DNA of 64,000 nt from Pleodorina starrii (Eukaryota; Chlorophyta; Chlorophyceae; Chlamydomonadales; Volvocaceae), in NCBI GenBank assembly GCA_030267565.1, contig BRXU01000009.1:3274501-3338500 (forward strand), read 5' to 3'. The notes under the pieces were generated by a model, which did no database searches, was not told the DNA's origin, and saw nothing but the letters and a program-made list of their open reading frames with translations. Each line of letters begins with the position of its first letter. Positions within the stretch are counted from its first letter, which is position 1. The position numbers and the translations under genes were made by a program. Positions 41,201-54,200 of this stretch are shown piece by piece.

Positions 41201-43506
41201 GACCGACAGTCCAGATATGTACCGGTAAGGCAAGCCGAGGGCTCGACCGCCGGTTGGCCCTGTGCCCGCGCGCTTTCGACCCATCCTTCACCTCCTCCCA
41301 GCCCCAAAGGGGCCGAGATCTCCTCCCCCTCCCCGTCAGTGACTCATTGTTGTATAAAGGAACATGTCACCCCCTGATCCCCTCCGTGCACGCGCGCGTG
41401 GCCCCCGGGCAGCTCCCCACCCACCCACCCCACCACCCACATTGGTATGTGTCGCACCACCCCTCCTCCTCCTGCTGCCTCCAGGGCTGCGGCACCTCGC
41501 TCTGCTCGCACTCGCACACACTGCAGGCCCGCATGCTGCACATCGAGTCATCCGGCCACAAAGGGCAGTCGCAGTAGATGTTCACCTGCGGGGAGGGAGG
41601 TGAGGGAGGCAGGTGAGGCAGGGAGGGGAGGGAGGGACGGAGGGAGGGAGGGAGGGAGGAGGGGGCGGCGGTGGGGTGTGCTGCGGTGTTGGTTGGTGTT
41701 GGTTGGTGTGGTGTTGGGAGATGCACTGCAGCTGGCGGTGCTGAAGAGGTGGTGGTGGTGGTGGAGGTGGAGGAGGAGGAAAGACTGCGCTTGGTGTGGT
41801 GGTGTGTTAGGTGAGTGCGGGGTTGGTGTTGGGTTAAAGAAAGGAATAACCCGGTACGGGATAGCAAACGCACAAGGCACCTGCACCCTCCCGCAGACAG
41901 CACTTCTCAGCAGCCACCCACCCCGCCCCGACTACCTCCGCCCGCCCCCGCAATCGCCGGAAGCCCTCGCACCCGCCCCATCACCCCCACCACCCCACCC
42001 CCATCCTCCAACCCCCCCGTCCCGACCGCCCGGCGCCACCTCACCGCACCGCACCTTGAAGTACCGGAAGAACGCCGTCCGTACCAACTGCCGCAACAAC
42101 GGATGTACGACTGCGTTCAACCGGTCAACGTCCTGGTACGTGCAATTACCTGGTGTCGTACCGTGTCGTACCGGGGCCGGGGGGGGGGCACCCAGGGGGG
42201 AGGAGGGCAGAACACTCCGATCAGGGGACGGGAGGAAGGGCAGGTGGGTCAAGTGGTAGGACAGTCCGGAGGAAGGGGCAGGTTGGCCGGAGAGGAAGGG
42301 GCAGCCCAAAAGTGGACGTGCATTACTGTATCGGCGGGCAGGCTGGTGAGTCCAGGGAGGCAGACACCCCCCTGCTGCCGCCTCTGCGTCGTCTACTGCT
42401 GCTGCTGCTGCTGCAGCCAGAAGCTCGCTGCCCGAAGTCTCGCTGCTGCTGCTGCTGCTGCTGTTGGCGCCCTGACCTGCTGCTGCTCGCCTGCTGCTGC
42501 TGCTGTGTTGTCCAGGCTGCAGAGCTCCAGGCAGCATCACCGCTGACCGCCCAGGGGGTGTGGCGCAGGCGCCGGTGTGTCGGCCGGCCACCTGCCCACT
42601 CGTCTCCGCGGCTGCCCGGCCCCTGAACGCTAACCCTACACGCTAACCCCACATGCTAGCCCCACATGCCCCGCGTCCCAGCGCAGCCGAGCCCCGACCG
42701 CAAGCTCTGGCGCTGGACTGGACTCAATAGACAGGACTCAACGGACTCAATATACTGGACTCAATGGATCGGACTCAATGGATCGGACTCAATGGACTGT
42801 ACTGCACTGGACTTACAGCACTCGTCCACGTGGCCGCTAAGCTTGCACGTCCGCTCCCCCGCCGCCAGATCGCCCGCAGCAATCGTTGCTGCGCCCTGCG
42901 AGGTACACGCTGCGCCGGGCACATCAGACCGCGCTTCCATCACCGCCGAGTGGGTGATAGGGTGGATGGGTGTGCTTTTTGAAGGGTGTTGATTTTGTGG
43001 GTGTGCTGGTGTGTGTGCGTTTTGGGTTGGGAGGAAAGGGGGTTACGCCGTGCTGTGCTGTGTTATATGGTTGCACGCACGAGGCACAACGAGCGCTTGC
43101 TGCTGTTGGAAGTGAGGGGGATGTTGATGTTGAAGATGGCGCGGTGTGTGGTGTTGGTTGTGGAGAGGAGGGTGGAGCCATGCGGTAAGACAGCAGAGCA
43201 GGGCGGAGCGTCCCGGGGAGCGTACGGCATATGGGCAGCACTTGCCTGCTCCGTCTCCCCCAGCACGAACTGGCTGTTGGCGACGAACGAGTCTGAGGCT
43301 GCCGCTGCACCCAAGGCCTCGTTTGAAATGGCGGTGGCGTTGTGCGGAAGGGTTTCGCCATGAGCAACAGGGGGCTGCGCGACGATCAAGGTGCGGTTTG
43401 AGCCGAAGGCGTGCGGAGTGCTGCTTTCGATCTCGCTGCCGCCTACTTGCAAGACCGCCAGCAAGAGTATTCCAGCGGACCAGGTAGTCCACGCACAGAC
43501 CGTCAT
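38281..43506 (-). CDS. ERO1: ERO1, endoplasmic reticulum thiol oxidase
   Basis: FAD-dependent oxidase that re-oxidises protein disulphide isomerase in the ER lumen. Ten exons fit in phase: 43506-43246, 42895-42817, 42149-42055, 41585-41441, 41110-41037, 40733-40637, 40355-39922, 39442-39262, 38882-38726, 38362-38281, giving 534 residues. A signal peptide (AGILLLAVLQVGG) follows the start. Family landmarks: CKLSGHVDECC, LVRTAFFRYFK, CPLWPDDSMC with CSVCEC (shuttle cysteines), NPWMAEPEG...YVNLLINPERYTG, HRIWNAIYSQSCF, LISGMHASIS, and the active-site C-x2-C-x2-C as DCVGCEKCKLWGKLQ (C440, C443, C446). Intron 1 uses a GC donor (CAG|GCAAGT). There is no KDEL-type ending (GDPVS), so retention is probably through partners, as known for other ERO1 proteins. 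A poly-Gln/Pro/Ser insert follows HRIWNAIYSQ. An upstream in-frame ATG at 43536 is less signal-like. Confidence 0.96.
42716..42812 (+). repeat. Imperfect tandem repeat in ERO1 intron 2
   Basis: Six to seven irregular copies of GGACTCAATGGATC-like units. It ends just downstream (on the minus strand) of the donor of ERO1 exon 2. Confidence 0.75.
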
Positions 43507-44144
43507 GGTCAAGCTTTTCAACGGAACGCAGGACATGAATTTTGCAAGACAATCATCAACAGGTGGTTGGCATTTAATTATTTAGTAAAGCACAGAAGAA
43601 AGGACGGTAAGCGATTGTGTCGAGTTATTGGAAGGCACTAGATAGTCGTTGAGGTGTCCCGGCCAACGACGTGTCCCTAATAATGCATAATAACCCTACC
43701 TAGGAACCGGACTGCGGTTGCACACATACTACTGGGCAGTATGGCAGTCGGGGTTGTCAGTTAGAGAAACAAAAGTGTACCGTCCGTGTGACCGTGTCGC
43801 CCGTGTACAGCAAGTACGACTTAGAGCGGGCACTGAAGACTGAGATTTTCCTCGAAAGAGTCCGCTGATCTTTACTTGGCATGATAAGGACAACATCTTG
43901 CGCCTGCAAGCTCCTAAACTTCACGCGTTACCTTCAACACGAAACGACGCTCTTTCTGAAATGAACACGGAGATAATCTGCTGTCCCCAATTCGGCATGA
44001 AACATCACATTGCTAACGATGTATCAATTTAGCTAGTATACATCGGCAAAAAGAGCTTGCGTGACTCAACTTGCGCTGCAACTCGCGACTATATAGGGGA
44101 GCACAGCAGCAGCTGCCCCGGCAGCGTCTGCGAAGGGGTATTGG
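43507..44144. other. Divergent promoter region ERO1 / coiled-coil gene
   Basis: 638 bp between two divergent start codons, AT-richer than the genes. It contains an ACGT-core element GACGTGTC at 43668-43675 on the ERO1 side and a TATA motif at 44090 on the other side. Confidence 0.6.
44090..44096 (+). promoter_or_regulatory. Possible TATA box of coiled-coil gene
   Basis: TATATAG 49-55 bases upstream of the ATG at 44145, which would leave a very short 5' leader. Confidence 0.4.
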
Positions 44145-46692
44145 ATGGATGGCCCGGTCTTGCCTCCTGTGGCGGGTGCCTCTTTGCCAGAGACGCTGGA
44201 GGATGCCCCGGAGCGGCCCAGTTCTCGCCCGCGGCCAAGCGAGCGCGCTGGGGAGGTATTCTCGGACTACGCACAGGAGGACGGGACCCTTGCGGTTTCG
44301 GCGCTGGGAGACCTGCTGTCTGCCGTGGACATCAGCACATCGCCGGACACATGCATGCGCGTCGTCACCACCGTCGCGGGGCCCAACGCAGGCAGCATGA
44401 CGAGAGACCAGGCGTGAGTTCACAGATGCACCGGTGGATGTGGTCGGGGGCTGAGAGGGTGTTGGTTGGAAAACGGTGAATTGGGTTTCGGAGCAACGGC
44501 CGCCAGGCTGGTTTCGGCGCCGGCACCGCAGCAGCCGTTTTTGGATTTCAGCATGCCCGCTCACGACGCGGCAACAGGCCCCCAGCTTCAGCAATAGCAA
44601 CAGCAGCAAGTAACTGTGGCGGCGAAGACGTAAGACCAAGACGAAGGCGGTGACATTACAGGCCGGTGCGGCAGCGGCACTCTCCTGGCATCTGGCCCTC
44701 CCTCCCTCCCTCACTCCCTGGACTGCATCCGGCGAAACTCGCCTTCCGTCGAATGCAGTCCAGGGAGGGAGGGAGGGAGGGAGGGAGTGCCCAATGCTGC
44801 CTTTCGCAGTGGACCCCGGCAGTTCCGCCTGCGGACCCCGGCCTTGACCGACTGGCTGCCTAGCTGGCTGGCTGCCTGGCTGGCTGGCTGGCTGGCAATG
44901 ACGTCTGCGGACCCCGACACCCAATCCGTCCAATGCGGCTGGAACCCCCGGCCCCCCCGCCCCCCCCCCCGCCCGCCCGCCCGCCCGCCCGTCGGATCAG
45001 CTGTCGCCCTCGTAACCTGGGGCCCCCCTCCCCCCCCCTCCCGTGCTCCACTCTCTGCCTCCCTGTTCCTCCTCCACCTCCCTCCTCCCCCTCGCTCTCC
45101 CCTCCCCCTCCCTCCTCCCCCTCCCTCGCCCCCTGCAGGCTGGCGGCCGTGGGCATGATCTCCACGGAGCCCTCCCTCTCCAGACCCCAGTCCCAGCCCT
45201 CCCTGTCCAGGCCCCAATCGCAACCGCCGCCGCAATCACCAAGCCAACCACAACCACCACTACAACCGCCACAATCACCACAACAACCACAACAGCAGCA
45301 GCAGCACCAGCACCAGCGTCTGCAGCAGCCGTTGGCGTCCCTGCCCTCAGCGTCCTCGGCCGCGGCCGCCGCGGCGGCGGCGCTGGCGGCGGCGGCGGCG
45401 GCCGCGGCGGCGTCGTCGAGTCCCTTCCGCAACGAGGCCTACATGCCGCCGCCCTCCGCCGCCAGCGTCTCGGCGGCGGCGGGGCCCAGCGCCAACGCAA
45501 TCCTGGGGGGCCAAGGCAGCCTGTTGGGGCCCGGAGGGGAGAGCGGCGGCGGGCTGAGCAGCGCCGGGCCGTCACGGCCGTTCCGCCGCATCCTCACGAA
45601 AAACCGGTCGTACTTGGAGGTACGGCAGGGTCGTACCGGGGGCCGAGGGGTGGGTGGGTGAGGGAGAGCGCGGGCGGGAGGTTGGCAGGTGGCGCAAAGT
45701 ACGACAGCAAAGTACGACTTTGTGACTTTCTTTGTCGGTCCACAGAGGAGGGGGGGTGGGTGGGGGAGGGTGGGGGCGCGGGCACCTCGGCGAGTGCATG
45801 TCGGGCACTTGTTCGTCGTCTGGCCGCATGCTGGTCTTGGATCTTGGATCTTTGGATCCTGGATGCTGAGGCAATCCCTGGCGCGTCCACAAAACAACCC
45901 GCGGGCGGGGGCGCTAGTGTCCCTCCCGCCCTCCCGCCCTTCCGGCCTCCCGGCCTCCCTCCCGGCCCAACACCCACTCCATGCCCTCCTCGCGCAACAC
46001 GGTCTACGGTGTACGGCACAGACCGGCGCGCTCCAACTGGACGAGGCTGTCGTACAGTACATGAGCAAGCTGGAGGAGCACCGGCGCAAGTGCGAGATAG
46101 ACGGGCGGTACCAGGAGGCCAAGCTGGCGTCTCGGCGGCTGGCGGACCTCAGGACGGCGCAGGTGGGGGTGGGGGGGGGTGCGTGCGTGTGTATGCGTGT
46201 GTGTGTATTACGTGTGTGTGTGTGCCCCCGCAAACCACCCCTCCCTGTTCCTCCCTCTCTTCTTCCCTCTCTGTCCCACTCCCTGCCTCCCTCCCTCCCT
46301 CCCTCCCTCCCCTTGTCCCTCCCTGCCCCCCCCCCACATACCACACACATACACACCCCCCCCCACCCCGCCCCCCCCCCCCCACACACACACACCCCAC
46401 ACACCCCCCCAGGTGGCCAGCCTGCGTCAGGATCTTGCCCTCAACCAGGCTCGTGAGCTGGAGGAGGTTCATGCGGTGTACGAGGAGGAGGCGGCCAAGT
46501 TCTACCAACTGTGGGATGCACGCATGAGGGACTACGGAGCGAATGTGGCCAAGGTGGGGGGGGGTGGGGGTGGAGGGGTGAGGGGGTGGAGGGGTGGGTG
46601 GGGGGGGGGGGTGGGTGGAGGGGTGGGGGGGGGGGGGGGGTTTAGGGTGGCGGCCAGGGCCCAGGGCCCACTGGCGCATTTCACTCTCTCTT

Positions 46693-46742
<50 letters not shown>

Positions 46743-48925
46743 CTCCTGTCTTTCTGCCCTCTTGCCTCCCACCTCCCACGCCCCCCCACACACTCCCCTA
46801 CACTCCCCTACACTCCCACCCCACCCCACCCCACCCACCCCACCCACCCCTCAGGCTCTCGAGGAGCTCAGGTCCAGCCACACGGCCGCCCTGTCCTGCT
46901 ACGTGGAGGAGCTGCAGCGCAAGAAGCCGCTGCGCGCCCGCCCCTCCCGCGACTACCTGGTGCAGCGGGAGATGCAGGACAAGCTCGTCAAGGCCAAGCT
47001 GTACGGCAGGGCGACCAAGGTCAAATCCATGGCGGACGAGCTGTACCAGGTGGGTAGGTGGTTGGGTGGTGGGGGAATACGGGGGGGGGGAGGGATGCTG
47101 GCTTGCTGGGGCGGGGGAGGGTATTGTGGGGTTTGGGGTGGGGTGGGGGGTGCGGGGGGAGGGGGGAGGGGGGAGGGGGGAGAGGAGGTGAGTGAAGGGT
47201 GCTGGCTCTCTACAGCCCCTGCAGTACCAACAACGCACTTTGCTTCCCTCCCGCAATGCCCTCCGTCCCGCCCTCCGGCCGCTGGGGGCTCGCTTGCATC
47301 ACGCCGCGTCGCGTCCCATCCCGCAGCGATATCATCTTTCCTTTGCTATCCGCCCCCTATTATCCCATCCTGCCCGGACCCCCACCCCCCGCCCTCCCCC
47401 ACCCCCCCACCTTCCTCCCTCCCTCCTCCCTCCAGGCCGAGCTGGACGCCACTGTTGCCTCGTGGGAGGCTGAGAGCAAACTCAAGATCGCCAAGCTGCA
47501 GTCCAAACAACAGAACGAGTACGAGGTGCTGCTGCAGAGGGGGGCAAAGGTGGGGGGGGGGAAGGGGGGGTGGGTGGGGGGGGCGGGAGGGGGGGCGGGA
47601 GGGGCAAGCCAAGTAGAGGCGGGGGGAAAGGTGGCGGAGAGCGCATCGGGAGAGCGCAGGGGGAGGGGTGTGACCGTGTGGGGAGCGACGCGGGGGAGAG
47701 GCGGGGTGGGGGGGTGGGGGCGGGGGACAGCAAGTACCTCCGCTCCGCGGCTGCCCGCCCTTACCCGCCTTGAGTGTGAGGAGAGGGATCTACAGGGGGA
47801 GGTCGCGGGTCGCGGCCGGGGTCTTCCCGTCTCACTCACTCGCTACCTCGCAACCTCGCGCACTCACGCCGGCTCCGCGTCGGTCCGTACCGTACGGCGC
47901 CTGCAGGGGCGGGACGAGCTGGAGCTGAAGCGGCTCGCGGAGACGGAGCGTCGTACACTGCGGTTTCGGAACATCGTGTCGGTGGGTTCCGGAGCGCGGG
48001 GACGGCTGGCTGGGTGTATGGCAGGTGGGGGAAGGAGGGGAGGTGGGGTAAAGAAGAAGGGCCGCCCCGAGTCAGGTCGGGTGAGAGGGGGCCAAGGGCC
48101 TGCGGGCCACGGCACAGCGGCACAGGGGGAAGGGGGTACCGGTAAATGAATGGGAAGGCGAGGGGTGTAACTTCATCAAAAGGGGGGTTCGTGAATCAGG
48201 CGGCGTGTTTTGATGTGTTGGTCCCCTCGCCAGTCCGACCGCGTCCTCATAACAGTGAAGGGGAGGGGATTGGGGAGAGGATTGGGGAGGCTTGTTCAGG
48301 ATGGTGCTGAGGAGCGGCGAGGCGCTGCATGCCGTACTCAAGGCGCAACGCGCACACGGGATGCCGTCCGTACGGGGATATGTGTCGTAATGAGGAAGGC
48401 TTACGGCAAGTCGTACAGTCAGCAGCCCCGTCCCCGACTGACTGACCCTCGAGTGCCCTCTCCCCGCCCTCCTCTCGCCCTCCCGCCATCTTACCCCCCC
48501 TTCTGCCAACCACCTTTTCATGCACCCACCCGCCATCAACAACCAACGGTCAACGGTCAACCACCCCACCCCAGGAGCTCGAGCAGCTGCACAAGGTGTG
48601 GACTTGTGTGCGGACGTGTGTGTGTGCACGAATGTGTGTGTAGTGTGCAGACCGCCCGCCGCTCCCTCCCCTTCCCACCCCTCCCCAACCCCCCAACCCC
48701 CACCCACCTCCCCCTCCCTTCCCCCCCTCCACCCCCTCCCTTCCCCCCCTCCACCCCCTCCCTTCCCCCCCCCCACCCCCTCCCTCCCCCCCTATCCAGC
48801 TGGAGTTGGCTCATTTGGAGAACTTCCTAGACGCCCAGGTGCTGGCCGGCAAGGCCACACCGCTCAAGGACCCGGGGGCGTTCCGCCGCAAGCGGGAGCA
48901 GCTCTTCAGCCTCTCCCTAAGCTGA
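44145..48925 (+). CDS. Coiled-coil protein with possible degenerate EF-hand N-terminus
   Basis: Nine exons, all phase-compatible: 44145-44413, 45139-45619, 46022-46162, 46413-46553, 46855-47049, 47436-47549, 47907-47981, 48575-48595, 48800-48925; 520 residues. Residues ~35-95 resemble a helix-loop-helix of EF-hand type (VFSDYAQEDGTLAVSALGDL) without a full calcium loop. Residues 95-190 are Gln/Pro-rich then poly-Ala. Residues ~255-505 are charged and heptad-like (YMSKLEEHRRKCEIDGRYQE, REMQDKLVKAKLYGRATKVK), with Glu/Lys/Arg-rich helices and repeated Y-x2-A motifs. This resembles cytoskeletal or ciliary coiled-coil proteins, but I cannot name a family. Exon 8 is only 21 bp (ELEQLHK). The start is the first ATG after the TATA motif. 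Confidence 0.8.
44714..44767. repeat. 15-bp inverted repeat flanked by GGGA/TCCC runs
   Basis: CTCCCTGGACTGCAT at 44714-44728 is repeated inverted at 44753-44767. CCCT runs on the left and GGGA runs on the right would extend the stem. It lies in intron 1 of the coiled-coil gene. Confidence 0.75.
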
Positions 48926-49104
48926 GGCGGGAGACCACCCGGCAGGGGTTGGGGGAGGGTGGGGAGGGGGGTAGATGGCCGCTGGATGGGCGCTGGACGT
49001 GACGTGAGGGGCGGCGGGAGGGGACCCGGGAGGCGCGCGAGGGGGCGCCTTCCGGTGGGGGCCGCGGCGGCTGCAGCTGCAGCTGCTGGGAGGGCTGCGA
49101 GGCG

Positions 49105-49154
49105 GTTATCCACGGGGGTATAGGCCGGAGCCCGTGAACGGTAACGTATCAGAA
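49105..49154 (+). repeat. Dispersed repeat family A, long copy
   Basis: Carries TATAGGCCGGAGCCCGTGAA, identical at 57793-57812, and further similarity on both sides (GTTAT-CCACG before, ACGGT..AACAGAA after). Located in the presumed 3' UTR of the coiled-coil gene. Confidence 0.8.
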
Positions 49155-49510
49155 AAATCCTTCCTGTCTACGTTCCGGGGGGGGCCTCGAGGGCCGGAGG
49201 GCGTAGGGGCGCGCAGCTGGGGTGGGTGGGTAGCAGACCCGACGTTAGGGTGACGGAGGTGGTGGTGGTGGTGGCGGTGGCGGCAGAGGGAGGCTTGGGA
49301 GAGGTAGGGGCGAAAGGTATCGGTAGCAGTACATATACGGCTGCTGCTGTCCGCTGTTGGGTGGCGGTAGCGCTGCCCCGCTGCCGCGAGGTGCGGTGCG
49401 CGCAGGGTAGCATGGCTTGCGGGCTTGGGGCTGCAGCAGCAGCAGCAGCAGCAGTGTCGGGGTTGCGGTCTGCGCCGGTCCCCTGCGGTGATCCGTCTGG
49501 GTCCCTTCAC

Positions 49511-49515
49511 TGTAA
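49511..49515 (+). terminator. Candidate poly(A) signal TGTAA
   Basis: TGTAA about 590 bases after the stop codon at 48925. It is the first such motif on this strand. Confidence 0.4.
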
Positions 49516-51288
49516 AACTAACTGTGCATGCGTGCATGCATGCGTGCATCCCTAGTGCACGTGCGGATGTGTGGAGATTCGGTGTGTCTAAGTCGGGCAC
49601 CGTTGGTGTCGGACCATTTGGCATTTCTGGGACAAACGCTCGGCGAGGGCAGAAGGAGGTGCTAGGGAGGAGGGATGGAAGGACCTCCAGCGTATCCGGA
49701 CGTGCGGTATCTATCTGCATCTCCTGGCAGATATTCCGGTAGGTCGTACTGCTCGTCCAATCGAGAGCATCTACCTAGGCGCGAGCAAGCATCTACCTAA
49801 GGCTGGAAGCGCTTCGCTTGCTCATCATGACGCTGCCGGAAGAGATGTGACGCTGGCTCATCACACGGTCAGGTGGCTCGGATCCTTAGCAGCAGCGACA
49901 CTCGCTGCGGCATTAGCCCAAGCAAGCCGCCCCAATGATGCGTCATATATAGGCAGTTATGCACTAACGCGGCAACCTGGTTGGCTGTCCTATCGCTCGT
50001 GCACGCACTCCAGTAGTAGTTACGGTAGCTCAGGAATACTGTCGCGCACTCGTGCGCGCGTAGGCGCCGAGCCCGCCGGACCTCTCACGCTGGGAAGAAG
50101 GGGCCAGCGCAGCGGCCTCGCCCCAGCGGTAGGTCAGGCCTCGGGGCCAGTACTTAGTGGATGCAGGATGCAGGGAGGAGTGAGCCCAGCTGTAGTGCAG
50201 CTTCAGGCGCGAACGCCCCGCCCGCGCGAGCCTATACCGGTACCCCACACCAAGCGCATGGCATTGAGAATGTAATATGATGAAGCTGAGGTTTGATCGA
50301 ATTGGAGAGACGCCCGTGGGACGGACCTACCGTAGCGCCGTTGGGGAGGTGATTCAGGCGGCGCAGGATTGGTTGGGGAAGGTAGCTAGCGTGTGTGGGA
50401 GAGAATCGCCTGCTCTCCTGCTGGTGGTGGTCGAGTTGAGCCTTCCGCGTGATTGCGGCTGAGCAGGGGAGTTGAGTCTTCGGCGGTGTTCGTCTTGACC
50501 TGCCCCTGCAACCCACACATATGGCGGTCGGTGAACTCACGGCAGTTGGAGAACTCGCCTGGGCTGGGTCCGCCCTGCGCACGTGCCCTGCACGGTCTCC
50601 GCCCCGCCTGCCTCGCCCGCCCTGTCGCCAACGCCGCTGCGCTTCAGCCCGTCATCTGCGCTAGGGTGCGGGATCTATCAATGAGGGAGTCGTATCTTTC
50701 TGGGTGACCTTTCAGGCGCGATACAGCCCTCGGACCCAGTCTGTCCAAGCCCCAAAAACGTGCAACGAATTCGGGCACCGCCGGGTGAAACCGGCATTTG
50801 CGGCCCCTTAGTAACTCTCCATGATAACAGGCATACATACACGCTGTAATTATGTAGGGCGCAATACTTTAGCAGAAGTTCTGCCCGTTAGCCCGTTCAG
50901 AGGCCGCTCTGAGCCCGTTTGATACAGCGCTCGTTGTTTCCGTTACACGTTGGTCGTACGCCGTCCGTCGGTCTTCAGGACGGAGGCAGGCGCATCCAAG
51001 GGAGCATTGCCTCTGTCATACTAGTTCCTCATAATCACGTTGTTTGCTCTCTTACTCGACACTACACATAGCTCTACACGTCTGCCGATAGTCTTCGTGA
51101 CAGAGCAAAGCTGAGCCATTCTCCTTTTCCATAGACAGCTTCGTCGAAAACCTTTGTATTAAACTTCAATTAATCCCAAACGTTGACTCTCTAAGGCTGA
51201 CAACTAGTAGGGAGGGACAAAGTAATGCTGGGCACCACCATCGGTGAGAGGAGGAGCGTCGCGCAAAAAGCCATATAATCCTCCGCAT

Positions 51289-54200
51289 ATGAGCGGTGAA
51301 ATTCATAACGCCCCCAACTGGAAGGGGCCAGCTTGCGTCAGTTCAGCCACCGTATCCATGGCGACAGAATCGACGGTGAAAACCCCTGGAAACCCTAGGC
51401 CTGCCCCCAGCAACGAAGCAGGCTGCGCGGATACTCAGATCATAGGAACCCCATCTCAAACCCAAGAACGGCCTTACCACTGTGAAGTCGCCGTGCACCT
51501 CCCCGGCGGCACTGCCGACACCCCCTGCGGTGCTGGGCTCTTGCCCACTCGCAAGTGAGCCGTTGGTTCCCACCTCGAGGCTCACTCACCCAGCACCGCC
51601 ATTATGCCCCCGCAGGCGGCCGGCGGCCGCCATCCACGTGGCCGGTCCCCGCGGGCTTCCGGGACAAACTCAACGTCGCGTGGGAGGCGGTTTCGGAGCG
51701 CGCCGTGCAGCTGGCGGGCGGAGACCCGCAACGCGTCACGCGTGACATTTTCATCGATGTACGACATGGGTGCTTTACGGCGCTGTACATGCTGTACATG
51801 CCGGTGACGGCCGCTGCACTGCAGCCCCATCAAAGGAAGGGGGGCGGCGGTGCTGTGGTACGGCCATGGATGCTCATTCTGCCTGCCTGTGGGCTGCCCT
51901 GCCGTACCTGAACCCCGTACAGGCGGTACGGGACGCGCTGCCGGGTCTATCCAGCGAGGAGGATGACTATGTACGGCGGGTTGCACTGGCCGTCATTCAA
52001 GAGGCAGGTGCCGTACGTGTGGCGCATGCCGTGGCGGCGGGGGAAGACGGAAGAGGTTTGGGGGGTCTTACGGGGCCGCCAACCTGCCATGCGGGAGGCA
52101 CCTCCGCACCGCCGTGTGTGGCATCTCACCTTCCACCCTCCACCTCCACCTCCGCCCCCCCCCCCCGCCCTTCCATCCTACGGCTCGTGTGTCTCTTACC
52201 TCGCCGCCCGGCCCCCGCCCCCCTCATCCCCCTCCCTCCGCTTTGCTCCTGTGTCTGCTGCTGCAGGCTCGCGGCAGCCAGGTGTTCTTTGCGGACCTGG
52301 ACTTCCTGCGGGCAGCGCTCCTACAGGTCTGTGTGGGTGGGGGTAGGTGGGGGGTTGGGTGTGTGGGCATGGGTGTGGTGGAGATGGGGTGAGGGTTTTA
52401 GGGTTTTAGAGAGCGAGCGGCAAGGGCCCCAGGGCAGCAGCGGGAGCCTGGGCCAAGGCCTCCCCACCCTCCGCCGCTGCGCCGCTGCGCCGCTGGGCGG
52501 CTGGCGAATCGGGCCCCCAGTGCTGCAGTGCTGTCCACAGTCCGCTGCGACTTGTAACCTCCGCCGCTGCCACTGCCGCCGGGTGCATGTGACCATCCGT
52601 ATACCCTGGCCGCCGCCCGTTGGAATCGTTGGAACCGTTGGAACCGTTGGAACCGTTGGAACAATGCCGCCACCGCCTCCGCCTCCGCGTCCCTCCACCC
52701 CCACCCACCCCACCCCACCCCCCACCACCCTCCCCTCCGCAGGGCCGAGTGCACCCCTCCGATCTGGATGCGCCGCCCCCCACCACGACTCAGTCGCTGT
52801 TCAGCACTCAGACACGCACCGGCACCAAGAACCTGGACCTATTCAAGACGACGGGTGGGGGGCTGGGGGGGGGGTTCGGTAGCTGGGATGAGGGAAACAC
52901 GAACCAGGCGGCTGGCTGGCTGGCTGGCTGGCTGGCCCCACCCCACCCCACCCCACCCCACCCCACCCCACCCCACCCCACCCCACCCCACCCCACCCCA
53001 CCCCACCCCACCCCACCCCACCCCACCCCACCCCACCCCACCCCACCCCACCCCACCCCACCCCACCCCACCCCACCCCACCCCACCCCACCCCACCCCA
53101 CCCCACCCCACCCCACCCCACCCCACCCCACCCCACCCCACCCCACCCCACCCCACCCCACCCCACCCCACCCCACCCCACCCCACCCCACCCCACCCCC
53201 CCCCCACCCCACCCCACCCCCACCCCCACCCCGCCACACACTCCCGGCCACACCCACCCGGGTGTCCAACCCGCCATGTTCACAAACAGACTCGTTCAGC
53301 TGGTTGGTTGCACAGCACCTGCTGACTGTCCGGCAATACTGTCCGCTCGTCATGTCGTGTCGGTTTGTCGTACCAGGGGTCAACTGGAGGATCCCAAAGG
53401 GCTTCCTCGGCCGCTACAACGCAGTCAGCGCAGAGGTTAGTTTGGCGGGGTTCGTTGGGCGGTTGGGCGGTTACTTGGTTGGGCGGTTAATTGGTAAGTT
53501 CCTAGTCTACGGCTCATGATACAGTATTTAGGACATTTCGATTGCCTCCGCTGGCCCCCATCAGCTTCTGGGTCCCTCCCTCCCTCCCTGGCCTGGCGTG
53601 CAGATCCTGCGGCGAGCCACGGAGATGGTGGGCGCCCGCCACGACGGCAACAAGGATGTGGTGGCGGGCGTGTGGGGGCGGGTGGACGTGGGGACCTTTG
53701 TGGGGGCATGCCGCCAGGTGGGTGGGGGACATGAGGCGGGCCTTATGGGGGGGGTTGTGCGGGTGTGTATGTGTATATGTGTGTATGTGTGTGTGTGGGG
53801 GGGGGTGGGAGGTAGGGAGTATGTGTCGAAGGATGCGGTGTGAAATGACGCCTGTCGTGGGGGGTAAAGGGCGGGCGCCTCCTTGTGTATACGTGTGCGT
53901 GTGCGTGTGTGCGTGTTTATGCGTGTGCGTGTGCGTGTGCGCGTCGGAGGTTGTGGAGAGGCGTGTGGCCGATTCCGAGGAGGGAGGGAGGGAGAGTGCT
54001 CCCCGTGTGGAAGAGTGAGAGGTCGCCGTGCGGGGCCCTCCCCCGCCCCTTCCCGTAACGCACCAGGCAATTGCTTACCGTCCACAGGCTCCGGCCTATC
54101 CGTGTACATCTGGATACCCCACCAGACCCCCAAACCCCGACACGCCCCTCCCCTCCCCCACCCACCTCCAAACATCCAGATCCTGGGCGGCTTGAGTCCG

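Larger units (their letters stand above)
48926..51288. other. Intergenic region and 3' UTR of the coiled-coil gene
   Basis: The first third is likely 3' UTR, ending near a TGTAA at 49511-49515, and contains dispersed repeat A. GGT/GGC and CAG runs occur at 49255-49450. From 49750 to 51280 the DNA is AT-richer and shows no recognisable exon, although the promoter of the downstream plus-strand gene should be here. Confidence 0.45.

Noticed and set aside
52620..53519. Long Pro/His/Thr repetitive open frames across the CCCCA array
   Set aside because: They only reflect the pentanucleotide satellite, which lies in an intron of the duplicated-domain gene.
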